Origin: Marinomonas lutimaris
Lineage (GTDB): Bacteria > Pseudomonadota > Gammaproteobacteria > Pseudomonadales > Marinomonadaceae
Length of the DNA: 64,000 nucleotides
Direction of reading: 5' to 3'
Assembly: GCF_019426345.1 (NCBI RefSeq)
Contig: NZ_JAHLLW010000010.1
Location: 103,583-167,582 of the forward strand
The translations under genes and the position numbers were made by a program. A model generated the notes under the pieces. That model saw nothing but the letters and a program-made list of their open reading frames with translations. It made no database searches and was not told the origin of the DNA. Below, piece by piece: positions 46,918-57,210 of the stretch. Position 1 is the first letter of the stretch. Each line of letters opens with the position of its first letter.

Positions 46918-47655
46918 TTAAGCAATCTCTATTTGGTAACAAAACGTCTCTGCTGCACCATGCGAAATTCGGTATTCCAAGGGCGTTTTATCATAGCCAT
47001 AAGCCACTCGTTCAATGACGGCTACAGGGCTGTTTTCAGTAGTTTTGAGTGCTTCAGCAATACGCGTATTTGCAGATTTAATCGTTAAGGTTTCTTTCGC
47101 TGAAGCAATAAGCTGCCCGCATTGTTGTTCATAAAATGGGTATAGCAAATTACCAAACTCAGATAGTTCTAAATCAATCAGGCTGGTAAAAAGTGATGCG
47201 GGCAGCCAAATCTCTTCCGTTAATACCACTCGATTTTCCAAAAATCGCAGACGTTCAAGACAAATTGCCTTGTCATTCACATCGATTGCTAATGCATCAG
47301 CCGCCTGCTGTGGTGGCTTTTTAAAGGTTCTAGATAACAGTTGACTTGTGGGCATAACAAAACGCCCATCGGAAGACATTTGACGGAAAAAACGAAATAG
47401 GGAAGCATTAAAATCAGGACGACGCACGAATGTGCCACGACCTTGACAGCGATAAAGCAAACCGTCATTAACTAAGGTGTCGACCGCTTTGCGAATAGTC
47501 CCAATGGCAACACCAAAGTTTTTTGTTAGCTCACTTTCCGTAGGAATTGGGGCATCCGGCAGCCAATTTCCTGCGCTAATATTTTCTAGCAACTCATCAC
47601 GTACCTGTTGATAAAGCGGCAAACGTTGATCCCGCCCATGCTTAAACAGCGCCAT
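46918..47655 (-). CDS. GntR-family regulator with UTRA ligand domain
   Basis: 245 residues. N-terminal winged helix (about 10-75, IPTESELTKNFGVAIGTIRKAVDTL read in parts) and a UTRA effector domain (about 95-240) of the HutC subfamily. It is divergent from an amidohydrolase-transporter pair with a palindrome at 47744-47759 between them, so it should regulate that pair and itself. The effector is probably the substrate or a metabolite of the amidohydrolase pathway (inference). Confidence 0.85.
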   Translation of the reverse strand: MALFKHGRDQRLPLYQQVRDELLENISAGNWLPDAPIPTESELTKNFGVAIGTIRKAVDTLVNDGLLYRCQGRGTFVRRPDFNASLFRFFRQMSSDGRFVMPTSQLLSRTFKKPPQQAADALAIDVNDKAICLERLRFLENRVVLTEEIWLPASLFTSLIDLELSEFGNLLYPFYEQQCGQLIASAKETLTIKSANTRIAEALKTTENSPVAVIERVAYGYDKTPLEYRISHGAAETFCYQIEIA

Positions 47656-47743
47656 TTTTATCTCTCATTGGTAAATTGCATCATTCTAATCTCCGCACAG
47701 CAAAGCGTCCACGATTGTTGACTTAATATTCATATAAACATAT

Positions 47744-47759
47744 ATTCATATATATGAAT
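47744..47759. promoter_or_regulatory. Palindrome, candidate GntR operator
   Basis: ATTCATATATATGAAT is a perfect 16-bp palindrome 64 bases upstream of the amidohydrolase start; a partial copy of the half site (ATATTCATAT) lies 20 bases upstream. HutC-type GntR regulators bind such AT-rich palindromes. Confidence 0.55.
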
Positions 47760-47822
47760 TACATAAATATACAAATATCCTTACAGTCACAATTTTAACA
47801 ACATGTATGTAAAGGTTTTTTA

Positions 47823-48647
47823 ATGATTTCTGACACCAATCTGCCAGTAAAGGGTATAGACACCCACGCGCATATTTTTCGTACTGATTTGCCAATGGCT
47901 GCAGAACGCAGATACGCGCCAGACTATAATGCCGTGCCTGAGGATTTCTTAACTCACTTAACAGACCACAACATTTCCCATGGTGTTTTAGTTCAGCCAA
48001 GCTTTTTAGGCACTGACAACCGCTTTATGGTGCAAGCCTTACGTCAATACCCTCAGCAATTGAAAGGTATTGCTGTTGTAGACCCTACGATTGGTGACCT
48101 TGAACTAGATGAATTGGATGCTGCGGGTGTCGTCGGTATTCGCCTAAACTTAATCAAAAAAACCTTAGAAGATTACACATCTCCTCTTTGGCAAACCTTT
48201 TTAAGTAAATTAGCAAAGCGTAAATGGGTTGTTGAGATTCAGCGAGAAATAGACGATTTGACACGTTTTCTACCAGCTATTTTAGAGTCGGGTGTTGAGG
48301 TTATTGTCGATCACTTTGGTCGTACCTTGAATGGGATTCAAGTATCTAACCCTGCCCACCAAGATTTTTTAGATTTGTTAAGCAGTGGCGCGCCAATCTG
48401 GACAAAAGTATCGGCCGCTTATCGCTGTAATGCCAATCTTGAACAAGCACAAGAAATGCTAGCAATCTTGCGTTCAGCCTATGGTCATTCAGACTACTTT
48501 TTATGGGGCAGTGATTGGCCGAACACTCAATTTGAAGCGCAGACAAATTACAAAGAACAATACGATTTTATGGAAGCTTTACTACCCAGCATGGATGAGC
48601 GGAATAAAGTACTGGTTATTAACCCAAGCAAACTATTTAAGTTTTAA
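47823..48647 (+). CDS. Amidohydrolase of the 2-pyrone-4,6-dicarboxylate hydrolase type
   Basis: 274 residues, an amidohydrolase TIM barrel. The metal-binding HxH is His15-x-His17 (GIDTHAHIF), with VDHFGR near residue 160 and GSDWPNT near 230. This pattern matches LigI-like lactonases, which open 2-pyrone-4,6-dicarboxylate or similar sugar/aromatic lactones. The substrate cannot be settled. Followed after 39 bases by a dicarboxylate-type transporter; both are probably one operon under the GntR regulator. Confidence 0.78.
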   Translation: MISDTNLPVKGIDTHAHIFRTDLPMAAERRYAPDYNAVPEDFLTHLTDHNISHGVLVQPSFLGTDNRFMVQALRQYPQQLKGIAVVDPTIGDLELDELDAAGVVGIRLNLIKKTLEDYTSPLWQTFLSKLAKRKWVVEIQREIDDLTRFLPAILESGVEVIVDHFGRTLNGIQVSNPAHQDFLDLLSSGAPIWTKVSAAYRCNANLEQAQEMLAILRSAYGHSDYFLWGSDWPNTQFEAQTNYKEQYDFMEALLPSMDERNKVLVINPSKLFKF

Positions 48648-48686
48648 CCGCCAACCAAATAAGCACTGTAAAAGAGAAGCATAAAA

Positions 48687-49985
48687 ATGAGTCTACTTGT
48701 TGTTGGAGCAATCCTACTATCCATCATCCTTGGTTATAAAACCCGAATTAATATCGGACTTTTTGCCATTGCCTTTGCCTATTTAATTGGTAGTTTTGCG
48801 CTTGGACTAAGTCCTAACGACATCATTAAAATGTGGCCGCTGAAGATCTTCTTCATCATTTTCTCTGTGTCCTTGTTTTACAGTTTTGCCATTATCAATG
48901 GCACGTTAGAAAAGCTAGCCGAGCATCTTATGTATCGTTGCCGCCGCTTTCCTCATTTGTTGCCGTACGCAATTTATATTACGACAACTATCATTTCTGC
49001 GCTTGGTGCAGGCTACTACACAGTTTTAGCCTTTATGGCACCTATCACGCTATTGCTTTGCCAACGAACTGGTATGAGCATGGTGATTGGTTCTATGTCA
49101 GTCGGGTACGGCGCATTAACTGGCGCGAATTTCATGTCTAGCCAAAGCGGTATTATTTTCCGCGGTATAATGGCGAACGCTGGTGTGACAGAGAATCAGG
49201 CATTCATCAACTCCATCGGTATTTTCTTGAGCACCGCGGTTATTCCTTTAATAGTGATAACAGCGTTGGTTTTCTTCACTAAGCACAGAAGCACCATCGC
49301 AAAAGGCGGCTACCAAGCAGACATTCCTACTCCATTTAATAAAGAACAACGTCAAACATTGACGCTAACGCTGATAATGATGGGCTTGGTCTTGCTTGCG
49401 CCAATTTCACATCTGTTATTACCTGACAATGCGACCATTACCTTCATCAATTCCAAAATGGATATTGGTTTAATTGCCAGCGTGTTCTCAGTTATTGCCC
49501 TATTGCTTAAATTGGGCGACGAACGCAAAGCTATTGCTTCTGTGCCTTGGTCAACTCTTATTATGATCTGTGGTGTAGGCATGTTGATTTCAGTGGCGAT
49601 AAAAGCCGGCACGATCAATGACCTAGCATCTTGGATCGGCACCTCAATTCCTGCGGTCTTAGTGCCTGTTGTGTTTGGTATTGTTGCTGCATTTATGTCC
49701 CTATTTGCCAGTACATTGGGCGTGGTTACACCAGCCCTTTTCCCAATCGTACCGTCAATTGCTCAAAGCTTGTCACTGGATCCGATGATGCTGTTCATCT
49801 GTATCGTAGTAGGTGCACAGGCTACAGCGATATCACCTTTCTCCTCTGGAGGAAGTTTGATCCTTGGCGCCTGTCCAACAGAAGAAAGCAGAACAAAGCT
49901 GTTCCCTCAATTACTGTTCCGTGCAGCACCATTAGGTTTTGCAGCAGCCCTGATCTTTAATTTGCTAATCACCTTTGTCTTTTAG
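48687..49985 (+). CDS. SLC13/MatC-type dicarboxylate transporter
   Basis: 432 residues, about eleven membrane segments. The N-terminal block resembles MatC_N (malonate carrier family) with GYGALTGANFMSSQSG (near 133) and a second half ending with GAQATAISPFSSGGSLILGA (near 372), the usual ion/substrate signatures of SLC13/ArsB-type carriers. It probably imports the dicarboxylate or lactone processed by the upstream amidohydrolase. A terminator follows 18 bases after the stop. Confidence 0.8.
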   Translation: MSLLVVGAILLSIILGYKTRINIGLFAIAFAYLIGSFALGLSPNDIIKMWPLKIFFIIFSVSLFYSFAIINGTLEKLAEHLMYRCRRFPHLLPYAIYITTTIISALGAGYYTVLAFMAPITLLLCQRTGMSMVIGSMSVGYGALTGANFMSSQSGIIFRGIMANAGVTENQAFINSIGIFLSTAVIPLIVITALVFFTKHRSTIAKGGYQADIPTPFNKEQRQTLTLTLIMMGLVLLAPISHLLLPDNATITFINSKMDIGLIASVFSVIALLLKLGDERKAIASVPWSTLIMICGVGMLISVAIKAGTINDLASWIGTSIPAVLVPVVFGIVAAFMSLFASTLGVVTPALFPIVPSIAQSLSLDPMMLFICIVVGAQATAISPFSSGGSLILGACPTEESRTKLFPQLLFRAAPLGFAAALIFNLLITFVF

Positions 49986-50003
49986 CGAACCCTAAACCTC
50001 TTT

Positions 50004-50041
50004 GGGCGTAGTCATCACTAAGGTGCTGCGCCCTTTTTTTA
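50004..50041 (+). terminator. Terminator after the transporter gene
   Basis: GGGCGTAGT at 50004-50012 pairs with GCTGCGCCC at 50025-50033 (two wobbles), followed by a T8 run. It separates the transporter from the downstream chemoreceptor, although read-through is possible. Confidence 0.85.
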
Positions 50042-50056
50042 TATGGAGATACACAC

Positions 50057-51952
50057 ATGACTCTTTCATTGCGCGCTCGGATCCTGAGCGTCAGCATTCT
50101 CGCTGTCGTCATAACGACGGCTTACCTTGTCACTGAAACAACCTTGTCCCTCACTCAGCAAATGCGTGATTCTTTATTAAAAGATATTCGCCACTTTTCC
50201 AGTGCCTATGGCGACAATACTAGTGAGTGGTTGAATAGCCGAAAAGTCATTGCGGCCTCTCTTGCGAGCACATTAGAACGAGCACCTGATCAATCACCTT
50301 ATATTGCCATTAAACAAGCTTATGACAGTGGCCAATTTGCCCTAACTTATTTCGGCAATAATGACGGTAAGATGTACCGTCAAGATCCAGCATTAGACGC
50401 CAAGCGACCTGATTACGATCCACGCAAAAAAAGCTGGTACACAGAAGCCATGAGCATTGGTAAAGCCAGCATCCTCGGTCCAAATCTAAGTTCCACCACA
50501 AAAGAACTGGTTATTATCTTAACTAATCCTGTGACTAAAAATGGCCAAAAATTCGGTATGGTTGGTGCAAACCTAAGTTTGGATCAATTATCTAAACAGG
50601 TGGCTGAACTTGATATTCCAGGTTCTGGCTCTGCCATGATGGTGGCATCCAACAACGATATTATTGCCCATGCAAACAAAGACATGGTGATGCAAAAAGC
50701 CGAGTCTATATCTCCAATTTTCACACCTAAGTTGTTATCCAACCTAGTCAAAGAAGATAAATTAGCTGAAGAAACACTGAATGGCAAAGACGTTTTCGCC
50801 TACGCTCAAGCCATTCCAGGAACAGATTGGTCTTTAGTATTCACTATGGATAAAAGCGAACTTATGGCACCGGTTTACAAGGTCTTAGTTCGTCAAATAA
50901 CAACCGCTGTTATTTTGTTAGTGGTGTTTATCTGCTTATTGTACTGGCTATTTAAAGTACTCTTTAGCGACCTAACTCGTGTCTCCAAAGCCTTGCAAGA
51001 TATATCTAAGGGCAAAGGCGATTTACGCGCTCGCATTGAAGTAAAACGTGACGATGAAATCGGTGTATTGGCCCAAGGTTTTAATGACTTTGTTAGCCAC
51101 ATGCACGGCGTTGTTGAACGTCTAAAAGTACTTTCTAAAGACGTTGCGGATGAAGCACAGAACGTATCAAACTCTTCAACACAGAGTGCTTCCCGTGTTG
51201 CCACACAGCAACAAGAAATCGATATGGTTGCTTCCGCAGTTACTGAAATGGCGGCAGCAACTCACGAAATCGCGGGCAATGCAGAACAAACTGCCAAAGC
51301 GGCTAGCCACTCGGTGGAACTTGGTCAAAAAGGCAGTACACAAGTACAAAAGAGCCGTAACTCTACTTACCAGTTGGCCAACGAAGTGAGCCTTGCTACT
51401 GAGCAAATTTCTGCTTTGGATCACCATGCACAGCAAATCAGCGGTATTTTATCGACCATTACAGGCATCGCAGAGCAAACCAACTTACTCGCACTAAACG
51501 CAGCTATAGAAGCCGCTCGTGCAGGAGAACATGGTCGTGGTTTTGCAGTGGTAGCCGACGAAGTTCGCACGCTTTCTCAACGCACTCATTCTTCTACAGA
51601 AGAAATTCAAAAGATGATTGAATTGTTACAAGAGCAAACATCAAAAGCCGTTACTTCAATGCAAAACAGCAGCAGTAAAGCGCAAACCAGTGTGGCCGAT
51701 GCGGATGCAGCAACAGAAAGCCTTGAAGAGATTGCTAATGCCATCATCAGCATTGCAGACATGGCAACACAAATTGCTACCGCTGCAGAAGAGCAAACTG
51801 CAGTAACTAATGAGATCAGCCAAAACAGCGAAATCATTCGTCAAGTGGCCGCCGATTTAGCAGATGAAAGCAAAACTGGTGTTGAGCAATCTAAACGACT
51901 TAGCCAACTTGCCAAGCAAGTTGATACCGAAGTTGGCCAGTTCCAGATCTAA
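50057..51952 (+). CDS. Methyl-accepting chemotaxis protein with dCache sensor
   Basis: 631 residues. TM1 about 8-28, a dCache_1 periplasmic sensor about 35-270, TM2 about 277-300, HAMP about 300-353, signalling domain with [20 protein letters not shown] (about 472-491). The dCache segment [12 protein letters not shown] keeps the Tyr, Trp and Tyr of amino-acid-binding receptors, but Lys stands where Arg is expected, and GANLSL replaces GGDLSL, so the classic amino-acid motif is not complete. It may therefore sense another acid. It lies directly after the transporter, suggesting taxis to that substrate. GGAGA precedes the ATG. Confidence 0.87.
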   Translation: MTLSLRARILSVSILAVVITTAYLVTETTLSLTQQMRDSLLKDIRHFSSAYGDNTSEWLNSRKVIAASLASTLERAPDQSPYIAIKQAYDSGQFALTYFGNNDGKMYRQDPALDAKRPDYDPRKKSWYTEAMSIGKASILGPNLSSTTKELVIILTNPVTKNGQKFGMVGANLSLDQLSKQVAELDIPGSGSAMMVASNNDIIAHANKDMVMQKAESISPIFTPKLLSNLVKEDKLAEETLNGKDVFAYAQAIPGTDWSLVFTMDKSELMAPVYKVLVRQITTAVILLVVFICLLYWLFKVLFSDLTRVSKALQDISKGKGDLRARIEVKRDDEIGVLAQGFNDFVSHMHGVVERLKVLSKDVADEAQNVSNSSTQSASRVATQQQEIDMVASAVTEMAAATHEIAGNAEQTAKAASHSVELGQKGSTQVQKSRNSTYQLANEVSLATEQISALDHHAQQISGILSTITGIAEQTNLLALNAAIEAARAGEHGRGFAVVADEVRTLSQRTHSSTEEIQKMIELLQEQTSKAVTSMQNSSSKAQTSVADADAATESLEEIANAIISIADMATQIATAAEEQTAVTNEISQNSEIIRQVAADLADESKTGVEQSKRLSQLAKQVDTEVGQFQI

Positions 51953-51980
51953 TTTAACAACGCTCATTCATCAGCTAAAA

Positions 51981-52013
51981 AAAGCCCCGCTGGCAAAACC
52001 AGCGGGGCTTTTT
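51981..52013 (+). terminator. Strong terminator after the chemoreceptor
   Basis: AAAGCCCCGCTGG (51981-51993), loop CAAAA, then a perfect complement at 51999-52011 followed by T residues: a 13-bp G/C-rich stem. Confidence 0.92.
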
Positions 52014-52480
52014 CATTGCAACAAAAAAAACGACAAGCGACACTGTCAGCCGCTTTCTGAAACAAGAGTTTTCTCAAAATTTAAGCAAAAAAAAGTGATG
52101 GCTCATAAATGAGACATCACCAAAAAAAAGGGAAGTACAGAATGAATCTTTAGCGATTTAAAGAATCATCACCCTTAAAAAAGGGCTACTGCCTCAACCT
52201 ATAAAGCAGAAAAACCACAAAATAGCATAGAGAACAGATTCGTTGTCGAGCGGATAAAGTCTTATCAAACTCGCGAAAATTCAAAAGCTTTGAAAACTGT
52301 CATTACATGGAATAAATAGAAAAATCTAAGATCTAGCAGCCTTCAAGATGTGGTCATGATAAGAAGAAATTTGGCGCGAAACAATGCTTCAAAGACATCA
52401 TGAACATTCTTGTCTCGTTCAAGCCTTTTGACGTAAATTCATGACAATTTGCAATAAACTGTCATAAAAATATAAAAAAA

Positions 52481-52517
52481 GATTACATAAAGCATATCTA
52501 TCATTCTTTATGTAACC
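52481..52517 (-). terminator. Terminator after the GNAT gene
   Basis: GATTACATAAAG (52481-52492) and CTTTATGTAACC (52506-52517) form a 12-bp stem with one wobble; on the minus strand a T7 run follows. Confidence 0.8.
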
Positions 52518-52541
52518 ACCGAATCTGCCCCCCTTTTTTAC

Positions 52542-52979
52542 TTATTTCAAAGACTGGATATCCGTCAAAACCCACGCACTGTTATGCTGGGTAAAACCAA
52601 TTTTAGGATAATAATCTACCGCCTGAGGAGCAGACAAAAGGATCAAAGAACACTTTGGCTGTAAGGCTTCTTTTGTCATTCGTACCAAGGTTTTACCAAT
52701 CCCTGATGCCTGTACGGTTTCATCTACCGCCAAGTCCGATAAATAACAGCAAAAAGCAAAATCCGTCACCGAGCGAGACACCCCCACCAAGGCTTCACCC
52801 TGCCATGCCGTAATCAACAAGTTGGCATTTGCTAACATCGCATTCACTGTCTCTATATTATCAATAGGACGACGCGCACCGAGTGTGGTTTTCGACAGCA
52901 GCTCAATAAACTGAGCCGCCGTAATAGCCTGATTTACCTTGTATGTAATAGCCAGTTCAGTGGATTGTTCAATGGACAT
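52542..52979 (-). CDS. GNAT-family N-acetyltransferase
   Basis: 145 residues from ATG 52979, preferred over a longer upstream frame because a strong AAGGAGT lies just before it. The acetyl-CoA binding signature is seen in DLAVDETVQASGIGKTLV (about 90-107), followed by YYPKIGF near residue 128, as in small cytosolic acetyltransferases of the GNAT fold. Substrate unknown. Divergent from the sulfate-binding protein gene. Confidence 0.82.
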   Translation of the reverse strand: MSIEQSTELAITYKVNQAITAAQFIELLSKTTLGARRPIDNIETVNAMLANANLLITAWQGEALVGVSRSVTDFAFCCYLSDLAVDETVQASGIGKTLVRMTKEALQPKCSLILLSAPQAVDYYPKIGFTQHNSAWVLTDIQSLK

Positions 52980-53146
52980 AATGCGGACTCCTTTAACGTT
53001 AGCTAGCGCTGTGGCGAAGTTATCATTTAGCATTTTTTCGTATAAACAATCCATTTTAAATTGGTTTTGTTCGCACAAGTGTTTACTTAACCTTTCCTTG
53101 TCTTTAACACCTCAGGCCAACCTCATTTCACCAAGGAAAACAAAAA

Positions 53147-54160
53147 ATGACCTTTAAAAAGCGACTCAGTTTATTGCCTTTCATTATTAGTGCTGCCGTG
53201 ACTAGCCAACAACTCATAGCAAAAGACATCACCTTGCTCAATGTATCTTATGACCCAACACGGGAGCTTTATCAGGCGTTTAACCCGCTGTTTATCGACT
53301 ATTGGAAGCAGCGCACTGGTGACGACGTCACGATCAAACAATCCCACGGTGGTGCAGGCAAACAAGCACGCGCTGTGATTGATGGTTTGCAAGCCGATGT
53401 AGTGACGTTAGCCTTGGCCTACGACATCGACGCGATTGCCGAAAAAACTGGCAACATAGATTCAAATTGGGAGGAAAAACTCCCCAACAACAGCGCGCCT
53501 TATACATCGACCATTGTTTTCTTGGTTCGAAAAGGCAATCCTAAAAACATCAAAGACTGGGACGATCTAGTCAAACCTGACATCCAAGTCATCACACCGA
53601 ACCCGAAATCCTCTGGCGGGGCTCGTTGGAATTATTTAGCGGCTTGGGGTTATGCAGAAGAAAAATACGGCAGCAAAGAAAAAGCCAAAGACTATATTAA
53701 GCAGCTGTTTAAAAATGTCCCTGTGTTGGACAGCGGCGCCCGTGGCGCAACCAATACCTTTGTTCAACGTGGCATAGGCGATGTATTACTCGCATGGGAA
53801 AATGAAGCCTTTCTTGCCATAAATGAACTAGGCCCAGACCAGTTCGAAATTGTCGTGCCGTCTGTGTCTATCTTGGCGGAGCCACCTGTTGCCGTAGTAG
53901 ATAAAGTCGCTGAAAAACATGGCACAAAAGAAGTGGCAGAAGCCTACTTAGCCTATTTATATTCACCCGAAGCACAAGGTTTGGCGGCAAAACATTACTA
54001 CCGTCCAGTCTTACCAGCATTGGCAGATCCTAAGGACATCGCCCGCTTTCCAGAGATTAAAACCTTCACGGTTAAGCAGAAGTTCGGCAGTTGGCAGCAA
54101 GCGCAGAAAACTCATTTTAGTGATGGTGGGGAGTTTGACCAGATCTATACCGTTAAATAA
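53147..54160 (+). CDS. sbp: Sulfate ABC transporter periplasmic binding protein
   Basis: 337 residues. A signal peptide (about 1-25, ending LIAKD) precedes a CysP/Sbp fold with [17 protein letters not shown] near residue 30, [20 protein letters not shown] (in two parts: [20 protein letters not shown]) near 65 and LSGG-type [13 protein letters not shown] near 150, the anion-binding signatures. It binds sulfate for the CysTWA importer encoded downstream. AAGGA precedes the ATG. Confidence 0.93.
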   Translation: MTFKKRLSLLPFIISAAVTSQQLIAKDITLLNVSYDPTRELYQAFNPLFIDYWKQRTGDDVTIKQSHGGAGKQARAVIDGLQADVVTLALAYDIDAIAEKTGNIDSNWEEKLPNNSAPYTSTIVFLVRKGNPKNIKDWDDLVKPDIQVITPNPKSSGGARWNYLAAWGYAEEKYGSKEKAKDYIKQLFKNVPVLDSGARGATNTFVQRGIGDVLLAWENEAFLAINELGPDQFEIVVPSVSILAEPPVAVVDKVAEKHGTKEVAEAYLAYLYSPEAQGLAAKHYYRPVLPALADPKDIARFPEIKTFTVKQKFGSWQQAQKTHFSDGGEFDQIYTVK

Positions 54161-54201
54161 GAACCAATCACCTTTTAATCTTCTAACCTCTTAACCTATA
54201 G

Positions 54202-54238
54202 ACGCAAAACGGGCGCTCCATCAGCGTCCGTTTTGCGT
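54202..54238 (+). terminator. Terminator-like hairpin between sbp and cysT
   Basis: A 16-bp stem (54202-54217 with 54223-54238, one G-T wobble), loop CCATC, ending in TTT. It lies 42 bases after sbp and would lower transcription into cysTWA, giving more binding protein than transporter. Confidence 0.8.
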
Positions 54239-54374
54239 TTAACATTTTACGTTTACGAGACCGTTTCACAAGAAAAGCCAAATCACTTTTCTTCATAAGC
54301 TTCGCATTTTTTCTTGGTTCTTCTGCATAAGCCATCCCCATAAACTACAGACTTTAGATATTCTGGAGTCAGTC

Positions 54375-55214
54375 ATGAACACGCTTCGTCAATTTTCGGT
54401 GTTACCCGGATTTGGGTTATCTCTGGGTTATACCTTGGTGTATTTATCCCTCATTGTACTGGTTCCCATCAGCGCAGTTTTTATTTTCACCAGTCAGTTA
54501 AGCCTGAGTGAATATTGGCAAGTAGTGACTTCCCCTCGCGTTATGGCGTCGTATCAATTGTCATTTGGCACATCATTTTTAGCGGCTGGCATCAATGCCG
54601 TCTTCGGCGTGTTGCTGGCTTGGTGTTTAGTACGTTATTCCTTTCCCGGTAAACGCATCGTCGACGCCTTAATCGACTTGCCTTTTGCTTTGCCTACTGC
54701 GGTTGCTGGTATCGCCTTAACCGCTTTATACGCACAAAACGGTTGGCTAGGACAAATTATTGAAGGTTACTTTGGTATTAAGGTCGCTTTTACACCGATT
54801 GGTATCTTGATTGCGTTGGTGTTTATCGGCCTGCCTTTTGTGGTGAGAACGGTACAACCCGTATTGGAAGAAATCGATACCGAACTGGAAGAAGCCGCGT
54901 CAAGTCTAGGTGCGAGTCGTTGGCAAGCTTGTCGCTATGTGGTTTTACCCGTCTTGTTACCCGCCATCATGACGGGCTTTGCCCTAGCTTTTGCCCGTGC
55001 GGTGGGCGAATACGGCTCGGTTATTTTCATTGCCGGTAACATTCCTATGGTGTCCGAAATCACGCCCTTAATGATCATCAGCAAGCTAGAACAATACGAC
55101 TACACAGGCGCGACAGCTATCGCTTCCGTCATGTTAATTGTGTCATTCATCTTATTACTACTGATTAATTTATTGCAGTCATGGACAGCCAAACAAACAG
55201 GAAGGAACGCTTAA
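54375..55214 (+). CDS. cysT: Sulfate ABC transporter permease CysT
   Basis: 279 residues, six transmembrane segments, with the coupling loop EEAASSLGASRWQACRYV near residue 170 and GEYGSVIFIAGNIP, typical of CysT (CysU). It forms the sulfate/thiosulfate channel with CysW. GGAG precedes the start, 214 bases after sbp. Its stop touches the cysW start directly (no gap). Confidence 0.93.
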   Translation: MNTLRQFSVLPGFGLSLGYTLVYLSLIVLVPISAVFIFTSQLSLSEYWQVVTSPRVMASYQLSFGTSFLAAGINAVFGVLLAWCLVRYSFPGKRIVDALIDLPFALPTAVAGIALTALYAQNGWLGQIIEGYFGIKVAFTPIGILIALVFIGLPFVVRTVQPVLEEIDTELEEAASSLGASRWQACRYVVLPVLLPAIMTGFALAFARAVGEYGSVIFIAGNIPMVSEITPLMIISKLEQYDYTGATAIASVMLIVSFILLLLINLLQSWTAKQTGRNA

Positions 55215-56093
55215 ATGAGCACACTTGCTATACAAACGCACCCGTCACAAACAACACGCTTTGAAAAGAACGCCGCAACACGCGAACCCAACTGGGTAAA
55301 ATATTTACTGCTAGGAATCTCATTAAGCTTCTTTGCGCTGTTTTTATTATTGCCGTTAATCGCTGTCTTCACTGAAGCCTTACGCAAAGGATTAGAAACT
55401 TATTGGCTTGCATTTACGGATGCTGATGCCCTGTCCGCCATTGCTCTTACACTAACCGCCGCGCTGATATCTGTGCCGCTTAATCTGGTTTTTGGCGTAG
55501 CAGCCGCGTGGGCCATCACAAAATTTGAGTTTAGAGGTAAACAGATTTTAATCACCTTTATCGATCTGCCTTTTTCCATATCACCGGTCATTGTTGGCTT
55601 AAGTTTGGTATTGGTATTTGGTGTTCATGGTTGGTTTGGCGAATGGTTAGTCGCCAATGACGTCAAGGTTATTTTCGCCTTACCCGGCATTGTGCTGGCC
55701 ACCATATTTGTGACCTTTCCATTTGTCGCGCGGGAACTGATTCCACTCATGCAAGCACAAGGCAAAGAGGAAGAAGAAGCTGCCATTGTGCTGGGTGCGA
55801 AAGGCTGGCAAACCTTTTGGTACGTGACCTTACCGAATATTAAATGGGGCTTGCTGTATGGCGTGATTCTCTGTAACGCCAGAGCCATGGGCGAGTTCGG
55901 CGCGGTATCGGTTGTATCTGGTCATATTCGTGGCGAAACCAACACTCTGCCCTTACATGTGGAAATTCTTTACAACGAATACAACTTCTCGGCGGCCTTC
56001 GCAGTGGCGTCTTTATTGGCTTTATTAGCCTTGCTGACCTTGGTCATCAAAAGCTATGTCGAACATAAAATCAGCAAAAGAACGAATGGATAA
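55215..56093 (+). CDS. cysW: Sulfate ABC transporter permease CysW
   Basis: 292 residues, six transmembrane segments, partner permease of CysT, with the [20 protein letters not shown] coupling loop and [20 protein letters not shown] long N-terminal soluble stretch of about 30 residues precedes TM1. The start codon follows the cysT stop without a spacer. Confidence 0.93.
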   Translation: MSTLAIQTHPSQTTRFEKNAATREPNWVKYLLLGISLSFFALFLLLPLIAVFTEALRKGLETYWLAFTDADALSAIALTLTAALISVPLNLVFGVAAAWAITKFEFRGKQILITFIDLPFSISPVIVGLSLVLVFGVHGWFGEWLVANDVKVIFALPGIVLATIFVTFPFVARELIPLMQAQGKEEEEAAIVLGAKGWQTFWYVTLPNIKWGLLYGVILCNARAMGEFGAVSVVSGHIRGETNTLPLHVEILYNEYNFSAAFAVASLLALLALLTLVIKSYVEHKISKRTNG

Positions 56094-56103
56094 TAGGTGA
56101 TAC

Positions 56104-57204
56104 ATGAGCATTAACGTAAAAAATATACACAAGCAATTTGGCGAATTCACCGCCCTTGACGACATATCACTGGACTTTCCATCAGGCGAATTAGTGGCGC
56201 TACTTGGCCCATCTGGCTGCGGCAAAACCACGTTATTACGAATCATTGCCGGATTAGAACAAGCCGATCAGGGTGACATTATTTTGGATGGCGAAAACGC
56301 CTCAAACACGCATGTTAGAGATCGTCAGGTCGGCTTTGTTTTCCAGCATTACGCCTTATTCAAGCACATGACGATTTTTGACAATGTCGCCTTCGGTTTA
56401 AGAATGAAACCTAAAGCACAACGTCCGTCTGAGTCAAAAATACGCGAAAAAGTATTCAGTTTATTGCAACTTGTGCAATTGGATTGGTTGGCAGATCGCT
56501 TCCCTGCACAACTCTCTGGCGGCCAGCGTCAGCGTATCGCCTTGGCCAGAGCCTTAGCGGTCGAACCACGCGTTTTGTTACTGGATGAACCCTTTGGCGC
56601 CTTAGATGCAAAAGTACGAAAAGAACTACGTCGTTGGTTGCGAAAACTCCATGACGAGCTGCATATCACCTCTATTTTTGTCACGCACGATCAAGAAGAA
56701 GCACTAGAAGTCGCCGACCGAGTGGTTTTAATGGATCACGGCAAAGTAGAACAAGTCGGCACACCAGAAGCAGTTTACAACCATCCTCAGACGCCCTTTG
56801 TCTACAGCTTTTTAGGTTCGGTGAACGTGTTTCATGGCCGTGCGGAGCAAGAGCATTTACAAGTTGGTAATGAACAATTGCGCCACCATAATGATTCTTA
56901 CGGCCATAGCAAAGACGTGTTTGCCTTTGCCAGACCCCATGAAATAAAAATCGTCGATAATAACCATCACGAAGGCGTATCCGCACGAATAAGCCGTGTA
57001 TTATCCTTTGGTATAGAAACCAAGGTGGAACTGGACGGTCTTAACGGCACACATTACGAAGTCCACTTGTCCCAGCAACAGCGACAAGCTCAATCTCTGT
57101 ACATTGGACAAGAGGTCAAATTGGTTCCCTCGGCTTTAGCGCTCTTCCCAAGAGAACTAGAAACATCAGCACAAGCCCAACGACTTAGCGAACAACAAGG
57201 ATAA
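56104..57204 (+). CDS. cysA: Sulfate ABC transporter ATPase CysA
   Basis: 366 residues: ABC ATPase (about 1-235) with Walker [10 protein letters not shown], signature [15 protein letters not shown], Walker [14 protein letters not shown] and FVTHDQEEA; the C-terminal TOBE-like regulatory region follows (about 240-360). It energises CysTW. AGGTG precedes the start. cysB begins six bases after its stop. Confidence 0.93.
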   Translation: MSINVKNIHKQFGEFTALDDISLDFPSGELVALLGPSGCGKTTLLRIIAGLEQADQGDIILDGENASNTHVRDRQVGFVFQHYALFKHMTIFDNVAFGLRMKPKAQRPSESKIREKVFSLLQLVQLDWLADRFPAQLSGGQRQRIALARALAVEPRVLLLDEPFGALDAKVRKELRRWLRKLHDELHITSIFVTHDQEEALEVADRVVLMDHGKVEQVGTPEAVYNHPQTPFVYSFLGSVNVFHGRAEQEHLQVGNEQLRHHNDSYGHSKDVFAFARPHEIKIVDNNHHEGVSARISRVLSFGIETKVELDGLNGTHYEVHLSQQQRQAQSLYIGQEVKLVPSALALFPRELETSAQAQRLSEQQG

Positions 57205-57210
57205 CGACCA

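Larger units (their letters stand above)
51953..52541. other. Gene-free stretch with two terminators
   Basis: About 590 AT-rich bases between a plus-strand and a minus-strand gene. It contains the chemoreceptor terminator (51981-52013), the GNAT gene terminator (52481-52517) and an ATGACA/TGTCAT inverted pair at 52441-52465. The middle part (about 52020-52440) shows nothing I can identify. Confidence 0.6.
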
